Below are positions 30,426 through 41,078 of a stretch of DNA of 64,000 bases, one piece after another. This DNA comes from Phaeodactylum tricornutum CCAP 1055/1 (lineage: Eukaryota > Bacillariophyta > Bacillariophyceae > Surirellales > Neidiaceae), in contig NC_011670.1 in assembly GCF_000150955.2 (NCBI RefSeq), forward strand, positions 62,001 to 126,000. Reading direction: 5' to 3'. Under the pieces are notes generated by a model that had not been told where the DNA came from, ran no database searches, and was given only the letters and a program-made list of their open reading frames with translations. The first letter of the stretch is position 1. Each line of letters opens with the position of its first letter. Both the position numbers and the translations under genes were made by a program.

Positions 30426-31337
30426 ATGAGCTCAGAAGTCAATTCAGACCGGGCTTTGGTGGCATATCGTGCCGTGGAAGCCATGGAATTTGAGGAAAAT
30501 TCGCTTACAACGGAACCGGTCCTTGCGAAATCCCATAAGTCAGCTACATTGAGTCGGTGTGATCCAGATACCACACCGTCTTTCAGTCTGAACTCTGACA
30601 CAAGTTGCTTGGCCCCTGCGTACTCACCCAAACTGGCGGATCATTTGGGAGGATCACGTCAATACTGGCGCGACATGATCCTCGGAGTGAATGACGGTCT
30701 CGTCTCCACATTTCTGCTCGTGGCCGGCGTCGCCGGTGGTGGACTTGCTTCGACCGACATTCTGCTGACGGCTATTGCCGGTGCACTAGCCGGAGCCATC
30801 AGCATGTGCGCTGGTGAATACGTCGCGACGAAATCGCAGAATCAAGTCCTGCAGGGAGAAATCGACCTCGAAAAGCTGCACGTTCGGTTTCGACCCAAGG
30901 AGGAAATCGCCGAGGTTGAAGCGCAACTGCTGACGGCAATTGGCATTGGCGAAGATCAGCCGGAATTGCGGGAAACTTTGTTACAATATTACACTGCCCA
31001 TCCAGAATCTTTACTCAAGATTATGATTGCACTCGAGTTTGGTGTTGTGGACCACGAGCAACGATCTCCTCTGTGTGCAGGTCTGACTTCGTGTGGCACT
31101 TTTCTCCTGGGAACTCTTCCGTCCGTGTTGCCTTTTGTGTTCTTGGACGATCCGACAGTGGGTCTGATTGTGGCGGCGGTCATTGCGACCCTGACGTTGT
31201 TGTTAGTGGGGGCAATAAAAACATGGGCCACGCGTGGCAGCGCTTGGATGGCTGCATTGGATAATCTGGTCATTACCGGTTGTGGGGGTACCTTTGCCTA
31301 CGGTATTGGTCTATTCTTCGATGCGGTTGTGCAATGA
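30426..31337 (+). CDS. Vacuolar iron transporter (VIT1/CCC1 family), copy 1
   Basis: 303 aa, ATG 30426. After a variable Ser/Thr-rich N-terminus of about 70 residues comes HLGGSRQYWRDMILGVNDGLVS, then the family's first helix (DGLVSTFLLVAGVAGG), and the second with AGAISMCAGEYVATKSQ, the E/Y-V-(A/S) motif that lines the metal path. A cytosolic Glu-rich helical region (EKLHVRFRPKEEIAEVEAQ) corresponds to the metal-binding domain of plant VIT1. Helices 3-5 follow. The family moves Fe2+ (and Mn2+) into vacuoles in exchange for protons. A tandem paralogue follows 0.77 kb downstream. Confidence 0.92.
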   Translation: MSSEVNSDRALVAYRAVEAMEFEENSLTTEPVLAKSHKSATLSRCDPDTTPSFSLNSDTSCLAPAYSPKLADHLGGSRQYWRDMILGVNDGLVSTFLLVAGVAGGGLASTDILLTAIAGALAGAISMCAGEYVATKSQNQVLQGEIDLEKLHVRFRPKEEIAEVEAQLLTAIGIGEDQPELRETLLQYYTAHPESLLKIMIALEFGVVDHEQRSPLCAGLTSCGTFLLGTLPSVLPFVFLDDPTVGLIVAAVIATLTLLLVGAIKTWATRGSAWMAALDNLVITGCGGTFAYGIGLFFDAVVQ

Positions 31338-31407
31338 TGCGCAACTGCATTGCCTACAGCATTGGTCTATTCTTCGATGCGGTTGTGCAATGATGCGCAA
31401 CTGCATA
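31296..31407. repeat. 56-bp direct tandem duplication at the 3' end of VIT copy 1
   Basis: Two adjacent 56-bp units, 31296-31351 and 31352-31407, starting GCCTAC..., differ at only a few positions. The first covers the last codons and TGA stop of VIT copy 1; the second lies after the stop, so the protein is unchanged. Confidence 0.9.
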
Positions 31408-32108
31408 CTTTGGGCAGGTTGGTGTAAACCCAATCGGCAACAGTTTTGTACGCTACAGCCCTTTTGCTGGTGGATCATGGATTGGTTCCCATTTTCTTCA
31501 TGAGTAAAAGAAACCCTAAAGGGATCTGCTCACGTCTTTCCATCGTGAATTCATGTCCTATTGAGCGTTTCACTTTATGTCTCGCTATTTCGTATAAATC
31601 ACTTACATGTTAAGTAGGTTTGAGAAATTTTGTCCGAGCGCAAATGGTCAAAACGAGAGACCACACCGGCACAAACTCGAAAACGACGGTCGATAGAACG
31701 AAAGCATCGATCAAGCGGAGATGGAGTTTGTTTGTTGTTTGATGGATGTACGTGCAATGATTTCCACTTACTCACACTTACCAACACTTACATTAATATT
31801 TGCTAACTGTTAATTGACTCTACGCACTGGAATAGGTGAGCGAATACTATGTCACATGTTCCCATTCCCCCGTCAGCAACCGGTGTCGGAGTCAGTGGAA
31901 TTCTGGAAAGTTCTACTTTGGAAGAACGAGGCACAATCAGTTCGATCCAAGTTAGCTACGTAAAACATTGCGGATGAAACGGGTTGGAGAATCTAATGGC
32001 CGCACCAGGCCAAATGGAACCAGAATTTTCCATGTTCACTAGGTATACACCCGCTCTCTTGGAATGTAAAAAATTTCGTAAAGCCTAAAGGTCCCTTCCG
32101 AACCCAAG
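31338..32108. other. Spacer between the tandem VIT genes
   Basis: 771 bp. Apart from the second 56-bp repeat unit it has no gene. The part before 32109 is the promoter/leader of VIT copy 2. Confidence 0.5.
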
Positions 32109-33047
32109 ATGAACGCGCCAGTCGACCCAGCACAGAGCCCGGCGACGGACCAAACTGAGAAAGATATGGAATCGGGACCAGTCTTAAAGGAATCCATGGG
32201 TGATGAACCACCACTGGCCTACGTCGACACGAGTATCGAAAAGGGAAAATTGAAGATTCGGAACGATAGCGATGCTACAACAGCATCCGATCCTACGAAA
32301 ACGACTGTTGTTGCGACTCCGCTAACCTCTTCCGACGAACTCGCGGACCACTTGGGAGGATCACGTCAATACTGGCGGGATATTATCCTCGGAGTGAACG
32401 ACGGTCTCGTCTCCACATTTCTGCTCGTAGCCGGCGTCGCCGGTGGTGGACTTGCTTCGACCGACATTCTGCTGACGGCTATTGCCGGTGCACTAGCCGG
32501 AGCCATCAGCATGTGCGCTGGTGAATACGTCGCGACGAAATCGCAGAATCAAGTCCTGCAGGGAGAAATCAATCTCGAAAAGCAACACGTGCAGTTTCGC
32601 TTTGAAGAGGAGATCGCTGAAATGGAAGCGGAACTACTACCAATCATTGGCATTGGTGAAGATCAGCCGGAACTGCGCGAGAAGCTGTTGGAGTACTATA
32701 CGGCCCATCCCGATGCCTTGCTCAAGATTATGATTGCACTCGAGTTTGGTGTTGTGGATCACGAGCAACGATCAGCCGTATGTGCAGGTCTGACTTCGTG
32801 TGGCACTTTTCTTCTGGGAACTCTTCCGTCCGTGTTGCCCTTTGTGTTCTTGGACGATCCAACAGTGGGTCTGATTGTGGCGGCGATCGTTGCGACCCTG
32901 ACGTTGTTGTTGGTGGGGGCGATCAAAACGTGGGCCACGCGCGGCAACGCTTGGACGGCTGCCTTGGAGAATCTGGTCATTGCCGGTGTCGGTGGTGGAT
33001 TTGCCTACGGTATTGGTCTTTTGTTCGATTCAACCTTGCATGGATAA
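32109..33047 (+). CDS. Vacuolar iron transporter (VIT1/CCC1 family), copy 2
   Basis: 312 aa, ATG 32109. Same layout as copy 1: a divergent N-terminus of about 80 residues, HLGGSRQYWRDIILGVNDG, five helices, and a Glu-rich cytosolic region (EKQHVQFRFEEEIAEMEAE) that differs from copy 1 at several charged positions. The membrane core is almost identical: 141 bp (30723-30863 in copy 1, 32430-32570 here) match base for base, including third codon positions. The N-termini and metal-binding region have diverged, so the copies may differ in location, regulation or metal preference. Confidence 0.92.
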   Translation: MNAPVDPAQSPATDQTEKDMESGPVLKESMGDEPPLAYVDTSIEKGKLKIRNDSDATTASDPTKTTVVATPLTSSDELADHLGGSRQYWRDIILGVNDGLVSTFLLVAGVAGGGLASTDILLTAIAGALAGAISMCAGEYVATKSQNQVLQGEINLEKQHVQFRFEEEIAEMEAELLPIIGIGEDQPELREKLLEYYTAHPDALLKIMIALEFGVVDHEQRSAVCAGLTSCGTFLLGTLPSVLPFVFLDDPTVGLIVAAIVATLTLLLVGAIKTWATRGNAWTAALENLVIAGVGGGFAYGIGLLFDSTLHG

Positions 33048-33297
33048 CCAGTTGTGGGCCCATGTGCGGTATTGTTGGGCCAACGACGAGAGAGGCAACA
33101 CACAAACACGAGATCAGAATACTTGTTGGCAAAGCTTCTGAGAGTCCTTTCTGGACAGCTTCAAAAAAAACGATGCTTGCACATACACATACACGTAATT
33201 TTTATATGCATAAACATAAATATCTATGTACAATCATGCTCCTTCGTTGGCGTGATCATTTCTATCACTGCGTTTTCTTTCGGATCCCGTGCCGTTG

Positions 33298-34737
33298 TTA
33301 CACAGTTTCGGTAGACGGTTGCGTGTCTTTCGCGCTTTGCACGCGCTGTAACCACGTGGGCCAAAAGGCCCGGAATCGTTCGAGGGCGGCTCGAGCGGTG
33401 ACCAAGCCCGCCGCGTAGGAGATCCGAAACCGGCGGTCACCTAGACCCGACGCGGGATCTTCAAAATCGATACCGGGCGTCAATGCCACGTGGTGTTCCT
33501 CCAAAAGAGCTTGACACATGGCGACGGCGCCGAATCCCGGGACCACGTTGTCCTCGCCCAAATCGATATAGACGTAAAAGCCACCATCAGCGGGAGCAAT
33601 GTTGGCGGGATCGATCTCGACCATTTGTGCCAATTGTTGAAGAACAAAGGCGCGCGCTTCAGTGTACATCGTTACGTGGGCTTGGAGTTCCTCCTGTGCA
33701 CTGTCGTCCCAACAGGCCAAGGCGGCCGTTTGGGCGACGGTTGGGGCGTTGATGAACATGTTTTGCTGCAAAGCGTTGACGGCTTCGACCAAGTGTGCCG
33801 GTAATATCATCCAACCCAATCGCCAACCGGACACTGTGTGACAGAGATTATGGAGAGATTAGAGAAAGAGAGAGAGACGGGACGAATTTCCCTCTTCCGA
33901 TACCATCGTTTCTACACTGCCAACACACACAACCCCCACCCTCGGTTCACTTGCATACGTACTGGAATAGTATTTGGAAAAGCTGTTGATGACAATCGCT
34001 TGGTTGGAATACTGCAGGGCCGTGGCTTCTGGTTTCCCGTACGAAATCCCGTGGTATATTTCGTCGGATAGGAATTGAATGTTGGCTTGTTCACAAAAGA
34101 CGCAGAGTTCCCGGAGGGCGTCGGGTTCGAGCATGGCCCCGGTCGGATTGCCCGGACTGGAGAGAATGAGTCCCCGAATGGGAGGTTGTCCCGCGGCGGC
34201 ACGTTGGGCAACGGCCTCGCGCAACTCCACCGCCGTAAGCTGAAAGTGTGTATTGAGCGGGACGGTTGCCGGGACACAGCCGAGTGCGGTGAGAATGTTG
34301 CGGTAACAGGGATATCCGGAAGAGGCAATGGCCACCACGTCCCCGGCATCGAAACACGCCGTAAAGGCCAACAAAAAGGCCCCCGACGATCCCGTCGTGA
34401 CGACGATTCGCGCCGCGTCCGGTACAGCGGTCGAGGGCAAGTGAGGATAATAGTTTTGGTAGTGTGCGGCAATTTTGTGCCGGAGTGCGAGGAGCCCAAA
34501 GGCGTCCGTGTAGCCCAAAACGTGATGGGCGAGAGCTTGCTGTGCGGCTTGGACGACATGTTGCGGCGCCCCCGTCTGTGGCTGACCAATTTCACAATGC
34601 AAGACGTCGTGTCCTTCCGCCTGCAATTGATTCGCTCGACGCAAGACGTCCATGACCTTGAAACTCTCCATGGAAGCCGCGCGGGTACTACAACGGCGCG
34701 GCATCGTGTGGGAGTCGGTTCTGCGGTCGTCGCTCAT
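33298..34737 (-). CDS. Class I/II PLP-dependent aminotransferase (two exons)
   Basis: Predicted CDS complement(join(33298..33833,33963..34737)), 436 aa. A 129-nt intron (33834-33962, GTACGT...CACACAG) splits the active-site block and restores NSFSKYYS-MSGWRLGWM, with the PLP-binding Lys at about residue 255. Other family marks: CEIGQPQTGAPQ near the N-terminus, VTTGSSGAFLLAF (cofactor phosphate loop), SSPGNPTGAML, LSDEIYHGISYG, and an RFRISYA block that supplies the carboxylate-binding Arg. This matches aspartate/alanine-type aminotransferases of subgroup I. The start is ATG 34737, within a longer open frame whose upstream part is low-complexity. No clear targeting peptide. Head-to-head with lipoyl synthase. 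Confidence 0.88.
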
Positions 34738-35403
34738 GGCGGTGGGTGATGCGTAATGTGCGTGCGTTGACTGTGAGGAGTGTGAGCAGTGTGAGGTACT
34801 AGTAGTTGGGTGTTGTGTAGGTAGGTAGGCAGGTAGGTAGGTATAGGGATGTGAATGTGTGTTGTTGTTGTTGGGTATTGGGTTTGGAATGTTTGGGAAG
34901 TCGGGGGAGGAACTCGTGCTTTGGACAGCGAGAGAAATGATGGGAATATGATGTGTTCTCGTTGTCGTGATGGATGACAGTGATGTTGTCTTGTCGTACA
35001 TACATATATGTACGTATGTCTTGGGATGCGACTGTAAAGAACCCGGCATTGACGACCGACAGTCAGCCGTGGGGGTGTGCACCGGGTTCCTTCGCGATCG
35101 GTCACAGCCTCGATCGAATCCGGTAGGAATACTGACGCAGACAACGCAGGGGCGAGCGAGCACATGGATGTGGTGTCTGTCAGTCACAGACCGACCGTCA
35201 CGGGGGACACAGGGACCCGAAGTTCCGGATCAATCCTTTCCTTCCGCAGTTTTGGTCGTTCCCCAGAGAGTGCGTAGTAGATGAGTGGTAGGTTTTACAT
35301 TAGTTGGGACTTGGCTTGTTTCGTTCGTATATCATTCATTCGTTCGTTCATTCATTACACACAAGCACACACACGTCCATTCACACACGTATACGCAAAA
35401 ACT
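34738..35403. other. Divergent promoter of aminotransferase and lipoyl synthase genes
   Basis: 666 bp. It contains a TAGG microsatellite at about 34817-34844, GT-rich tracts, a TACATACATATATGTACGTATG palindromic stretch near 35000 and CTGTCAGTCACAG near 35176. The lipoyl synthase frame is open upstream to ATG 35281, but this part has no targeting-like or conserved features. Confidence 0.5.
34817..34844. repeat. TAGG tetranucleotide microsatellite
   Basis: About seven GTAG/GTAGG units with one imperfect unit, inside the divergent promoter. Likely variable between strains. Confidence 0.85.
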
Positions 35404-36609
35404 ATGTGGAGTTCATCGTCGTCGCTCTGTCGGAATCCCTCGTTTCGTCGTGCGTGGTTGTCGACCGTCACGGTCACGCAAACCGCAGCGCCCACTTCGT
35501 CGCGATTGGCTGCCCTACGGACGCAACTCGCTACGGAAGAGGCGTCGATTGACGATTTTTCATCCACCAACGCACCAACAACAACCACACACTACACGAG
35601 CAGCAACGGCAGTCCGATTGTGCGACAAAAGGCGGCACCACGGAGTGCCAAGATTCTGCCCAAACCACGTTGGCTCAAAGCCGCACCAGCCACGTCGGAC
35701 AATTACCGCAAACTGCGGGACACGGTCCGCGAATTGGGACTCGCCACGGTCTGTGAAGAAGCGCGTTGTCCCAACATTGGCGAGTGCTGGGGCGGCGGGG
35801 AGGACCAAACCGCCACGGCCACCATTATGATCATGGGAGATACCTGTACCCGGGGATGTCGCTTCTGCAGTGTCAAAACCTCGCGAGCACCACCCCCGCT
35901 AGATCCGCATGAACCGGAAAAGGTTGCTACCGCCATAGCCCAGTGGGGACTCGATTACGTCGTACTCACTTCCGTCGATCGGGATGATCTGCCTGATCAA
36001 GGCGCCGACCATTTTCGACAAGTTGTCACGCAACTCAAGTTGAAGAAACCGTCACTCCTCGTGGAAGCATTGACTCCGGACTTTCAGGGCAATATGGATC
36101 TTGTACACGCCGTGGCCACGTCCGGGTTGGACGTGTACGCGCACAATATGGAAACCGTCGAAGCCTTGACACCCAAGGTGCGTGATCGACGCGCCACCTA
36201 CCGACAAAGCCTCGAAGTACTCCGGTACGTCAAGACTATTCAGTCCGACCCGATCGGTACCACCAACAACCACAACAACAACAATGGTTGCCTCACCAAA
36301 ACATCCCTCATGCTGGGACTCGGCGAAACGGATGACCAAGTGCTCACCACCCTCCGTGATTTACGCGACGCCGACGTGGACGTGGTCACCTTTGGACAGT
36401 ACCTGCAACCCACCAAAAAGCACTTGCCCGTACAGGAGTACGTTACGCCGGAAAAATTCGATTTCTGGCAGGAAACCGCCATGGGTATGGGATTCGCCTA
36501 CGTTGCATCGGGACCGCTCGTGCGCTCCAGTTACAAGGCCGGTGAACTATTTCTCCAAAAGTACATTGCCCAAAAGAAGCAACGCAACGCCGAGGTTGCC
36601 GCGGCGTAA
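35404..36609 (+). CDS. LIAS: Lipoyl synthase, mitochondrial-type
   Basis: 401 aa from ATG 35404. The N-terminus ([18 protein letters not shown]) is Ser/Arg-rich and free of acidic residues, as in a mitochondrial presequence. The first auxiliary cluster motif [13 protein letters not shown] (about residues 117-129) is followed by the radical SAM motif CTRGCRFC (148-155), and [21 protein letters not shown] and GLGETDDQV blocks of the family. The C-terminal SSY of [12 protein letters not shown] supplies the conserved Ser that ligates the auxiliary cluster. The enzyme inserts two sulfurs into octanoylated E2 and H proteins. An Asn/His/Thr repeat (NNHNNNN) sits in a surface loop. Confidence 0.95.
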   Translation: MWSSSSSLCRNPSFRRAWLSTVTVTQTAAPTSSRLAALRTQLATEEASIDDFSSTNAPTTTTHYTSSNGSPIVRQKAAPRSAKILPKPRWLKAAPATSDNYRKLRDTVRELGLATVCEEARCPNIGECWGGGEDQTATATIMIMGDTCTRGCRFCSVKTSRAPPPLDPHEPEKVATAIAQWGLDYVVLTSVDRDDLPDQGADHFRQVVTQLKLKKPSLLVEALTPDFQGNMDLVHAVATSGLDVYAHNMETVEALTPKVRDRRATYRQSLEVLRYVKTIQSDPIGTTNNHNNNNGCLTKTSLMLGLGETDDQVLTTLRDLRDADVDVVTFGQYLQPTKKHLPVQEYVTPEKFDFWQETAMGMGFAYVASGPLVRSSYKAGELFLQKYIAQKKQRNAEVAAA

Positions 36610-37201
36610 TCTATCTAGTTATATATATATATATACACATAGTATCATAGATATATACACACATATAGATAGACCTATCTTTGGGCAACCATCTGGGGTA
36701 AGCTAGTAGGATACGTCCCACTGGCCCCACCGTTTGGGTTCCCCGTAATGCCTTGTAGGCAACTTATCTACTCTACAAACTGACAGCAGTAAGCAGAGCT
36801 TTCAAGTTGCATTTGATCAATGATAGTGATGTCGAACACTCGAAAACATCATAGTATCCTAAGCCTTGGTGTCTTGAGAGATCACAGTTAGCGCTTGTGT
36901 ACACTTTCCAGACACGATTCAGACACCTGTCGGACACTGGATATGGGACAGCGTCCAACAAACAACAAAACACACAATGAAAGATCTTTGCAATATATTT
37001 TTCCTGCATTGGCACACAGCGCACAATGCATCTAACCGTACCTTGACATCAATCTTATCCCGCGTGCTGCTAGTGGTCTGACCAACGTCATTCCTGGTCC
37101 TGTCTCATTGCGAAACGAGCAACCGTTATTTTTAAGGCTTAGTCAAACCCCAGGGCGGCAGCTCTTTAGCGTCATTTGCGCGGAGCCGTGCTGAAACGGA
37201 T
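36610..37201. other. Intergenic region with AT microsatellite
   Basis: 592 bp. A TA dinucleotide run lies at about 36620-36635, followed by ATATACACA-type repeats, just after the lipoyl synthase stop. No convincing gene; the right part is the promoter of the LarA-family gene. Confidence 0.5.
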
Positions 37202-38629
37202 ATGGCGTCAACGCTCTCTAGTTTGTTTTGTGCCGTCGGATCAGAGACCACCAAGCTCAGTGACGAAGATATCCGTCAAGAAATATTCTCTTTTCTTGAG
37301 GCTCTAGGCGATCGAGAGGATGTTTTGCTTCTCCCACCCGACTACACCAGGTTCCATTCGAAAGCGGGAAGCCTTACACAAATGATTTGTGAATACTACA
37401 AATACATTCCGTCTACAGAGCCACCAACATCCAAAACGCTCAAATCCGACCAAATTCTGATCTCTCCCAAGATTGAGATTCTCCCTGCTTTGGGGACACA
37501 CGCACCCATGACTAAGACAGAAATCAAAAAAATGTTCGGAACAGAATTGGCGGGGAAGGATCCTACCCCGTTTCTTGTACACGATTGGCGAAACGACGTT
37601 GTGACAATTGGACACGCCCCGGCTGAAATGGTCAAAAATGCTACGCATGGTATGGTCGAGCAGCCTTGGCCCGCGCAACTGAACAAGGTCGTCTGGGAGA
37701 AGAGAATCCATGATACAAATACGCAAACTCATAAACCTTTGGTTCTCAGTATTGGACAGGTCGTTCCCCATGAAGTCATGGGCATGGCAAATTTCAACAA
37801 GAATGTGTTCGTCGGTACTGGCGGTGTGGAAGCCATCAATCTGTCCCACTTTATTGGAGCCGTTCACGGTATGGAGCGTATGATGGGACGAAAAGACAAT
37901 CCACTACGAGAAATATTGAACTATTCTTCCAAGGAATTTCTAGAAAAGGAACTAGATCTGTGGTACATTTTAACGGTCATAGGGTCGGATCCAAAGGACG
38001 ATAGTTTGTGTGTTCGTGGTCTTTATATTGGGCGCGACATTGAGTGCTATTCTCGAGCTTGTGACTTGAGTCTCCAAGTCAATTTTACTCTTCTGGACAC
38101 TCCCGTAAAAAGGTGTGTGGTCTATCTGGACGAAGATGAGTTTCATAGCACTTGGCTCGGGAACAAGGCAATTTACAGGACGCGTATGGCTATGGATGAT
38201 GGAGGTGAGCTGATTATCTTAGCTCCGGGGGTAAAACAGTTTGGGGAGGACGCACAGATCGACAAGTTGATTCGAAAGTATGGTTACAAAGGGACGCCCT
38301 ATACGCTAAAACTTATGGAAGAGCATGAAGAGCTCCGGGACAATTTATCAGCCGTCGCTCATCTCATCCATGGGTCTACCGAGGGTAGATTTTCCGTCAC
38401 ATACAGCCCGGGTCATTTGACCCGGGACGAGGTCGAGACGGCAGGGTTTGCTTATGCTGACATTGAGGAGATGTCAAAGAGATACCAAAGAGACAAGCTT
38501 AGAGACGGATGGAATACAGATATTGATGGTAAACACTTCTTTTTTGTTAGTAATCCAGCTCTCGGGCTATGGGCAGTCAAATCCCGCTTTGAAGATGGAG
38601 ATGAACAGCGTGGACACGATCAAGTGTAG
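37202..38629 (+). CDS. LarA-family (nickel-pincer racemase-like) protein
   Basis: 475 aa, ATG 37202. Motifs recall LarA/DUF2088: LLPPDYTRFHS (about residues 41-51) matches the D-x-TR loop, and ALGTHAPMTKTEIKKMFG (about 97-114) matches the family's ATGTHRPMTxxE block. A central NKNVFVGTGGVEAI with nearby SHF and VHG holds the Lys/His region that binds the cofactor. The ends are longer than in the bacterial enzyme (about 425 aa). LarA racemises lactate using a nickel-bound pyridinium cofactor made by LarB, LarC and LarE; relatives act on other hydroxy acids. Whether the cofactor is made here is unknown. No targeting signal; cytosolic is the simplest reading. Confidence 0.72.
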   Translation: MASTLSSLFCAVGSETTKLSDEDIRQEIFSFLEALGDREDVLLLPPDYTRFHSKAGSLTQMICEYYKYIPSTEPPTSKTLKSDQILISPKIEILPALGTHAPMTKTEIKKMFGTELAGKDPTPFLVHDWRNDVVTIGHAPAEMVKNATHGMVEQPWPAQLNKVVWEKRIHDTNTQTHKPLVLSIGQVVPHEVMGMANFNKNVFVGTGGVEAINLSHFIGAVHGMERMMGRKDNPLREILNYSSKEFLEKELDLWYILTVIGSDPKDDSLCVRGLYIGRDIECYSRACDLSLQVNFTLLDTPVKRCVVYLDEDEFHSTWLGNKAIYRTRMAMDDGGELIILAPGVKQFGEDAQIDKLIRKYGYKGTPYTLKLMEEHEELRDNLSAVAHLIHGSTEGRFSVTYSPGHLTRDEVETAGFAYADIEEMSKRYQRDKLRDGWNTDIDGKHFFFVSNPALGLWAVKSRFEDGDEQRGHDQV

Positions 38630-39084
38630 CAGGACCGCTTTCGTGCTTATGACGAGTCGGGTAAAGAGGTAGTATCATGGATATCCGCAGACCGACGGTT
38701 GGTGGCAAAACGTGCACCCGCTGTTGTGCATCCGTTTGAACTTGACTGGATTCCGACGCTGTGCTACGACGGAGTCTATACTAGCTGCAAGTACGTATTT
38801 GTGGTTGATCTGAAAGGATATTAGCATACCAAATACTACTGCTTTGGCTTACATCTATCCTTGTAGGGGTAACTCGACAATAGCATTGTGAAAGCATAGC
38901 ATACACGAAGCCGCACGATTCTCCTCGACTGCCATATTGATAAGCTTCGATGTCTTCCTTGCGCCGCTGTTTGGGTTCGCGATAAGATGTCCGGACACTT
39001 TCTACCCCGGTTGCGCCACTTACAGTAAGGATCTGGGGTGGAGTCTACGCACCAAATATGGTCCACGTATCGCATCCTATCGCT
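38630..39084. other. Convergent intergenic region
   Basis: 455 bp between the LarA-family gene and the sugar porter. No gene or repeat seen. Confidence 0.5.
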
Positions 39085-41078
39085 TCAAATAATTTCTCCC
39101 CTCGTTGACAGCGGTGCCGCCAACGACGGAGTGCCCCCATGGTCCTGGTAATCTTCGGCGCTGTCCGTCGGTACAACGTGCGATGCGTTCAAATGCAATT
39201 CGACACCATCTTCACCCGCGCCTTGCATCAACGATTCCGTCTCGAGCAGTTCCGTATCACCCGTGAGTTCGGCAAAAAAGGCACTCATTTCTTCCAACGA
39301 CCGTCCTTTGGTTTCCGGCAAGAAAACGTACAGAAAAATCAACGTGACCAGGCAAATTCCACACAATAGCAGAAAGAACCCCGTCCAGCCCAATAGGTTG
39401 GCCGTTGATAGAAAGGTACTCGCCATGAGTGTCGCCGTGACACGGTTTAGAAAGGTAGCCAGGGACATGGCCTTGGCACGAATGCTGGTACTAAAGACTT
39501 CGGTTGCTACCAACCAGCCACCCGGCCCCATGCCTACACTGAAAAAGGAAATATACAAGGCCAATCCGGTAATGGTCAAGCTAGCGCTCGACCCGGAATC
39601 CAAGAAAAATGACAACGCGACGATAAGAAGTGCCACCATCATTCCCAGCAGCGAGGTAAATAGGAGTTTACGACGCCCTTGGCCGTCGAAGAGTTTTCCC
39701 CCGATCCAGGCGAAAATGAGCTTGAGTAAACCCAAAAAGATAAGCACCATGCCTCGCTTCGTGGCGGAATCAATACCCGATTGGTCCAGTACGTCCAGCA
39801 GGTAATACTGAATGGCATCTATACCAACAGCTTGTTGTGCCACAACGGTACCGATCCCAACCAACAGCATACGTCGAAATCCCGGGGTCGGGTGAAAGAC
39901 CATACTCCATCCGACCGCTTTTTCTGCCAGTTCTTCCCGTTGCAAGGCTTCTTGAATATCCTCCACCACCGGATCGACGTTATACCCTGCAGGATATATG
40001 CGCTCTAGAACCTGCTTGGCCTCTGCTTGGCGCTTGTTGGCGACGAGCCAACGCGGCGATTCCGGCATGATATTCAGTCCAATGACAATCATCATGGTCG
40101 TTGGAAAAATGCAACCCAATAACACCATGACACGCCATTCCATTCCCGTCGGGAGTCGGGCCAGGATGAGTTCGGTAGAAAAGCCGAGGACGATACCGAC
40201 GTTGAGGGCGACTTCGGCCCAACTAACGAGTTCACCGCGAAAACGAGCGGGAGTTACTTCGGCAATATAGAGTGGATCAATCTGTCACACCAACAGAAAC
40301 CAGGCAAGTGATAAGAGAAAAAACAACGTGAGATGAGTCCCCGTTTGGTTATAACAAGCCTGTACAGTGGCCGGGCAGGCTCTCCGAGTTTACGTACCGC
40401 GAGCCCGATACCGACACCCAATCCGACAAAGAGTCGTCCGAGCAACAATACATTAAAGGATGTAGCGGAGGCCGTCACTAGCAACCCAAAGATGAAACCG
40501 ACTGCAGCAATGAAGAAGGTTTTGCGACGTCCGTAGGTATCCGTAAAGTAATGCGCCGCCAAGGATCCAAACACTGGATGTGGTCGAAAATAAAAAAAAG
40601 AGTGTTGTTACGTGAGAGACTAATCACCGGAACCAAACTAAACGAGTTCTTTCCCCCCCGGAGAAGTACCAAGTGCAAATTACGTACTCGCCCAAAAGTT
40701 GATACTGGCAATAAATATTTCCCGCTCTATTCGCGTGAGACCAAAGTCTTTTTCCACGAGTCGTCCCACACTTGTCGATACACCCACATCATACCCCAGA
40801 TTGCAGGAATTTAGGGCCGCACAAAGGACGAACACGTAGGTATCGCGAGTGATGAAAGCTGGTGTGTGTGTGCCGTGATCATCGTGCGATTCTCCACCGG
40901 GAAGACTCGTCGGTGTCAGTTTGCGTTGATGCTTGGATGGTGAACGATTGTCCCTGCTGTTCTTTTCGTTGCGGTGACTGTTGCTGGGGATAGCATGAGA
41001 CCAGACAACTGCCGTATCGGTAGGAGACTCCGGGACATGATCAGCAAAAGAATGTTCCTGCATGGTGCCGTAGGTCAT
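39085..41078 (-). CDS. Sugar-porter family MFS transporter (three exons)
   Basis: Predicted CDS complement(join(39085..40281,40398..40573,40688..41078)), 587 aa. The introns are 114 nt (40574-40687) and 116 nt (40282-40397), both with GTACGTAA donors and CAG acceptors. A cytosolic Asn/Ser/His-rich N-terminus of about 85 residues precedes helix 1 (NLGYDVGVSTSVG). Family marks follow: DTYGRRKT after helix 2, GRLFVGLGVGIGLA-IDPLYIAEVTPARFRGEL spanning intron 2, NIMPESPRWL after helix 6, and FLPETKGRSLEEM after helix 12. These define the sugar porter family (hexoses, inositol and related polyols); the substrate is not predictable. Confidence 0.9.

Noticed and set aside
34980-35010. TACATACATATATGTACGTATG palindromic stretch as a possible hairpin terminator
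   Set aside because: It lies in a divergent promoter of two genes and looks like simple AT/GT repeat sequence.
35281-35403. Upstream in-frame ATG for lipoyl synthase
   Set aside because: The extra 41 residues are hydrophobic/His-rich without targeting character, while ATG 35404 gives a typical mitochondrial presequence.
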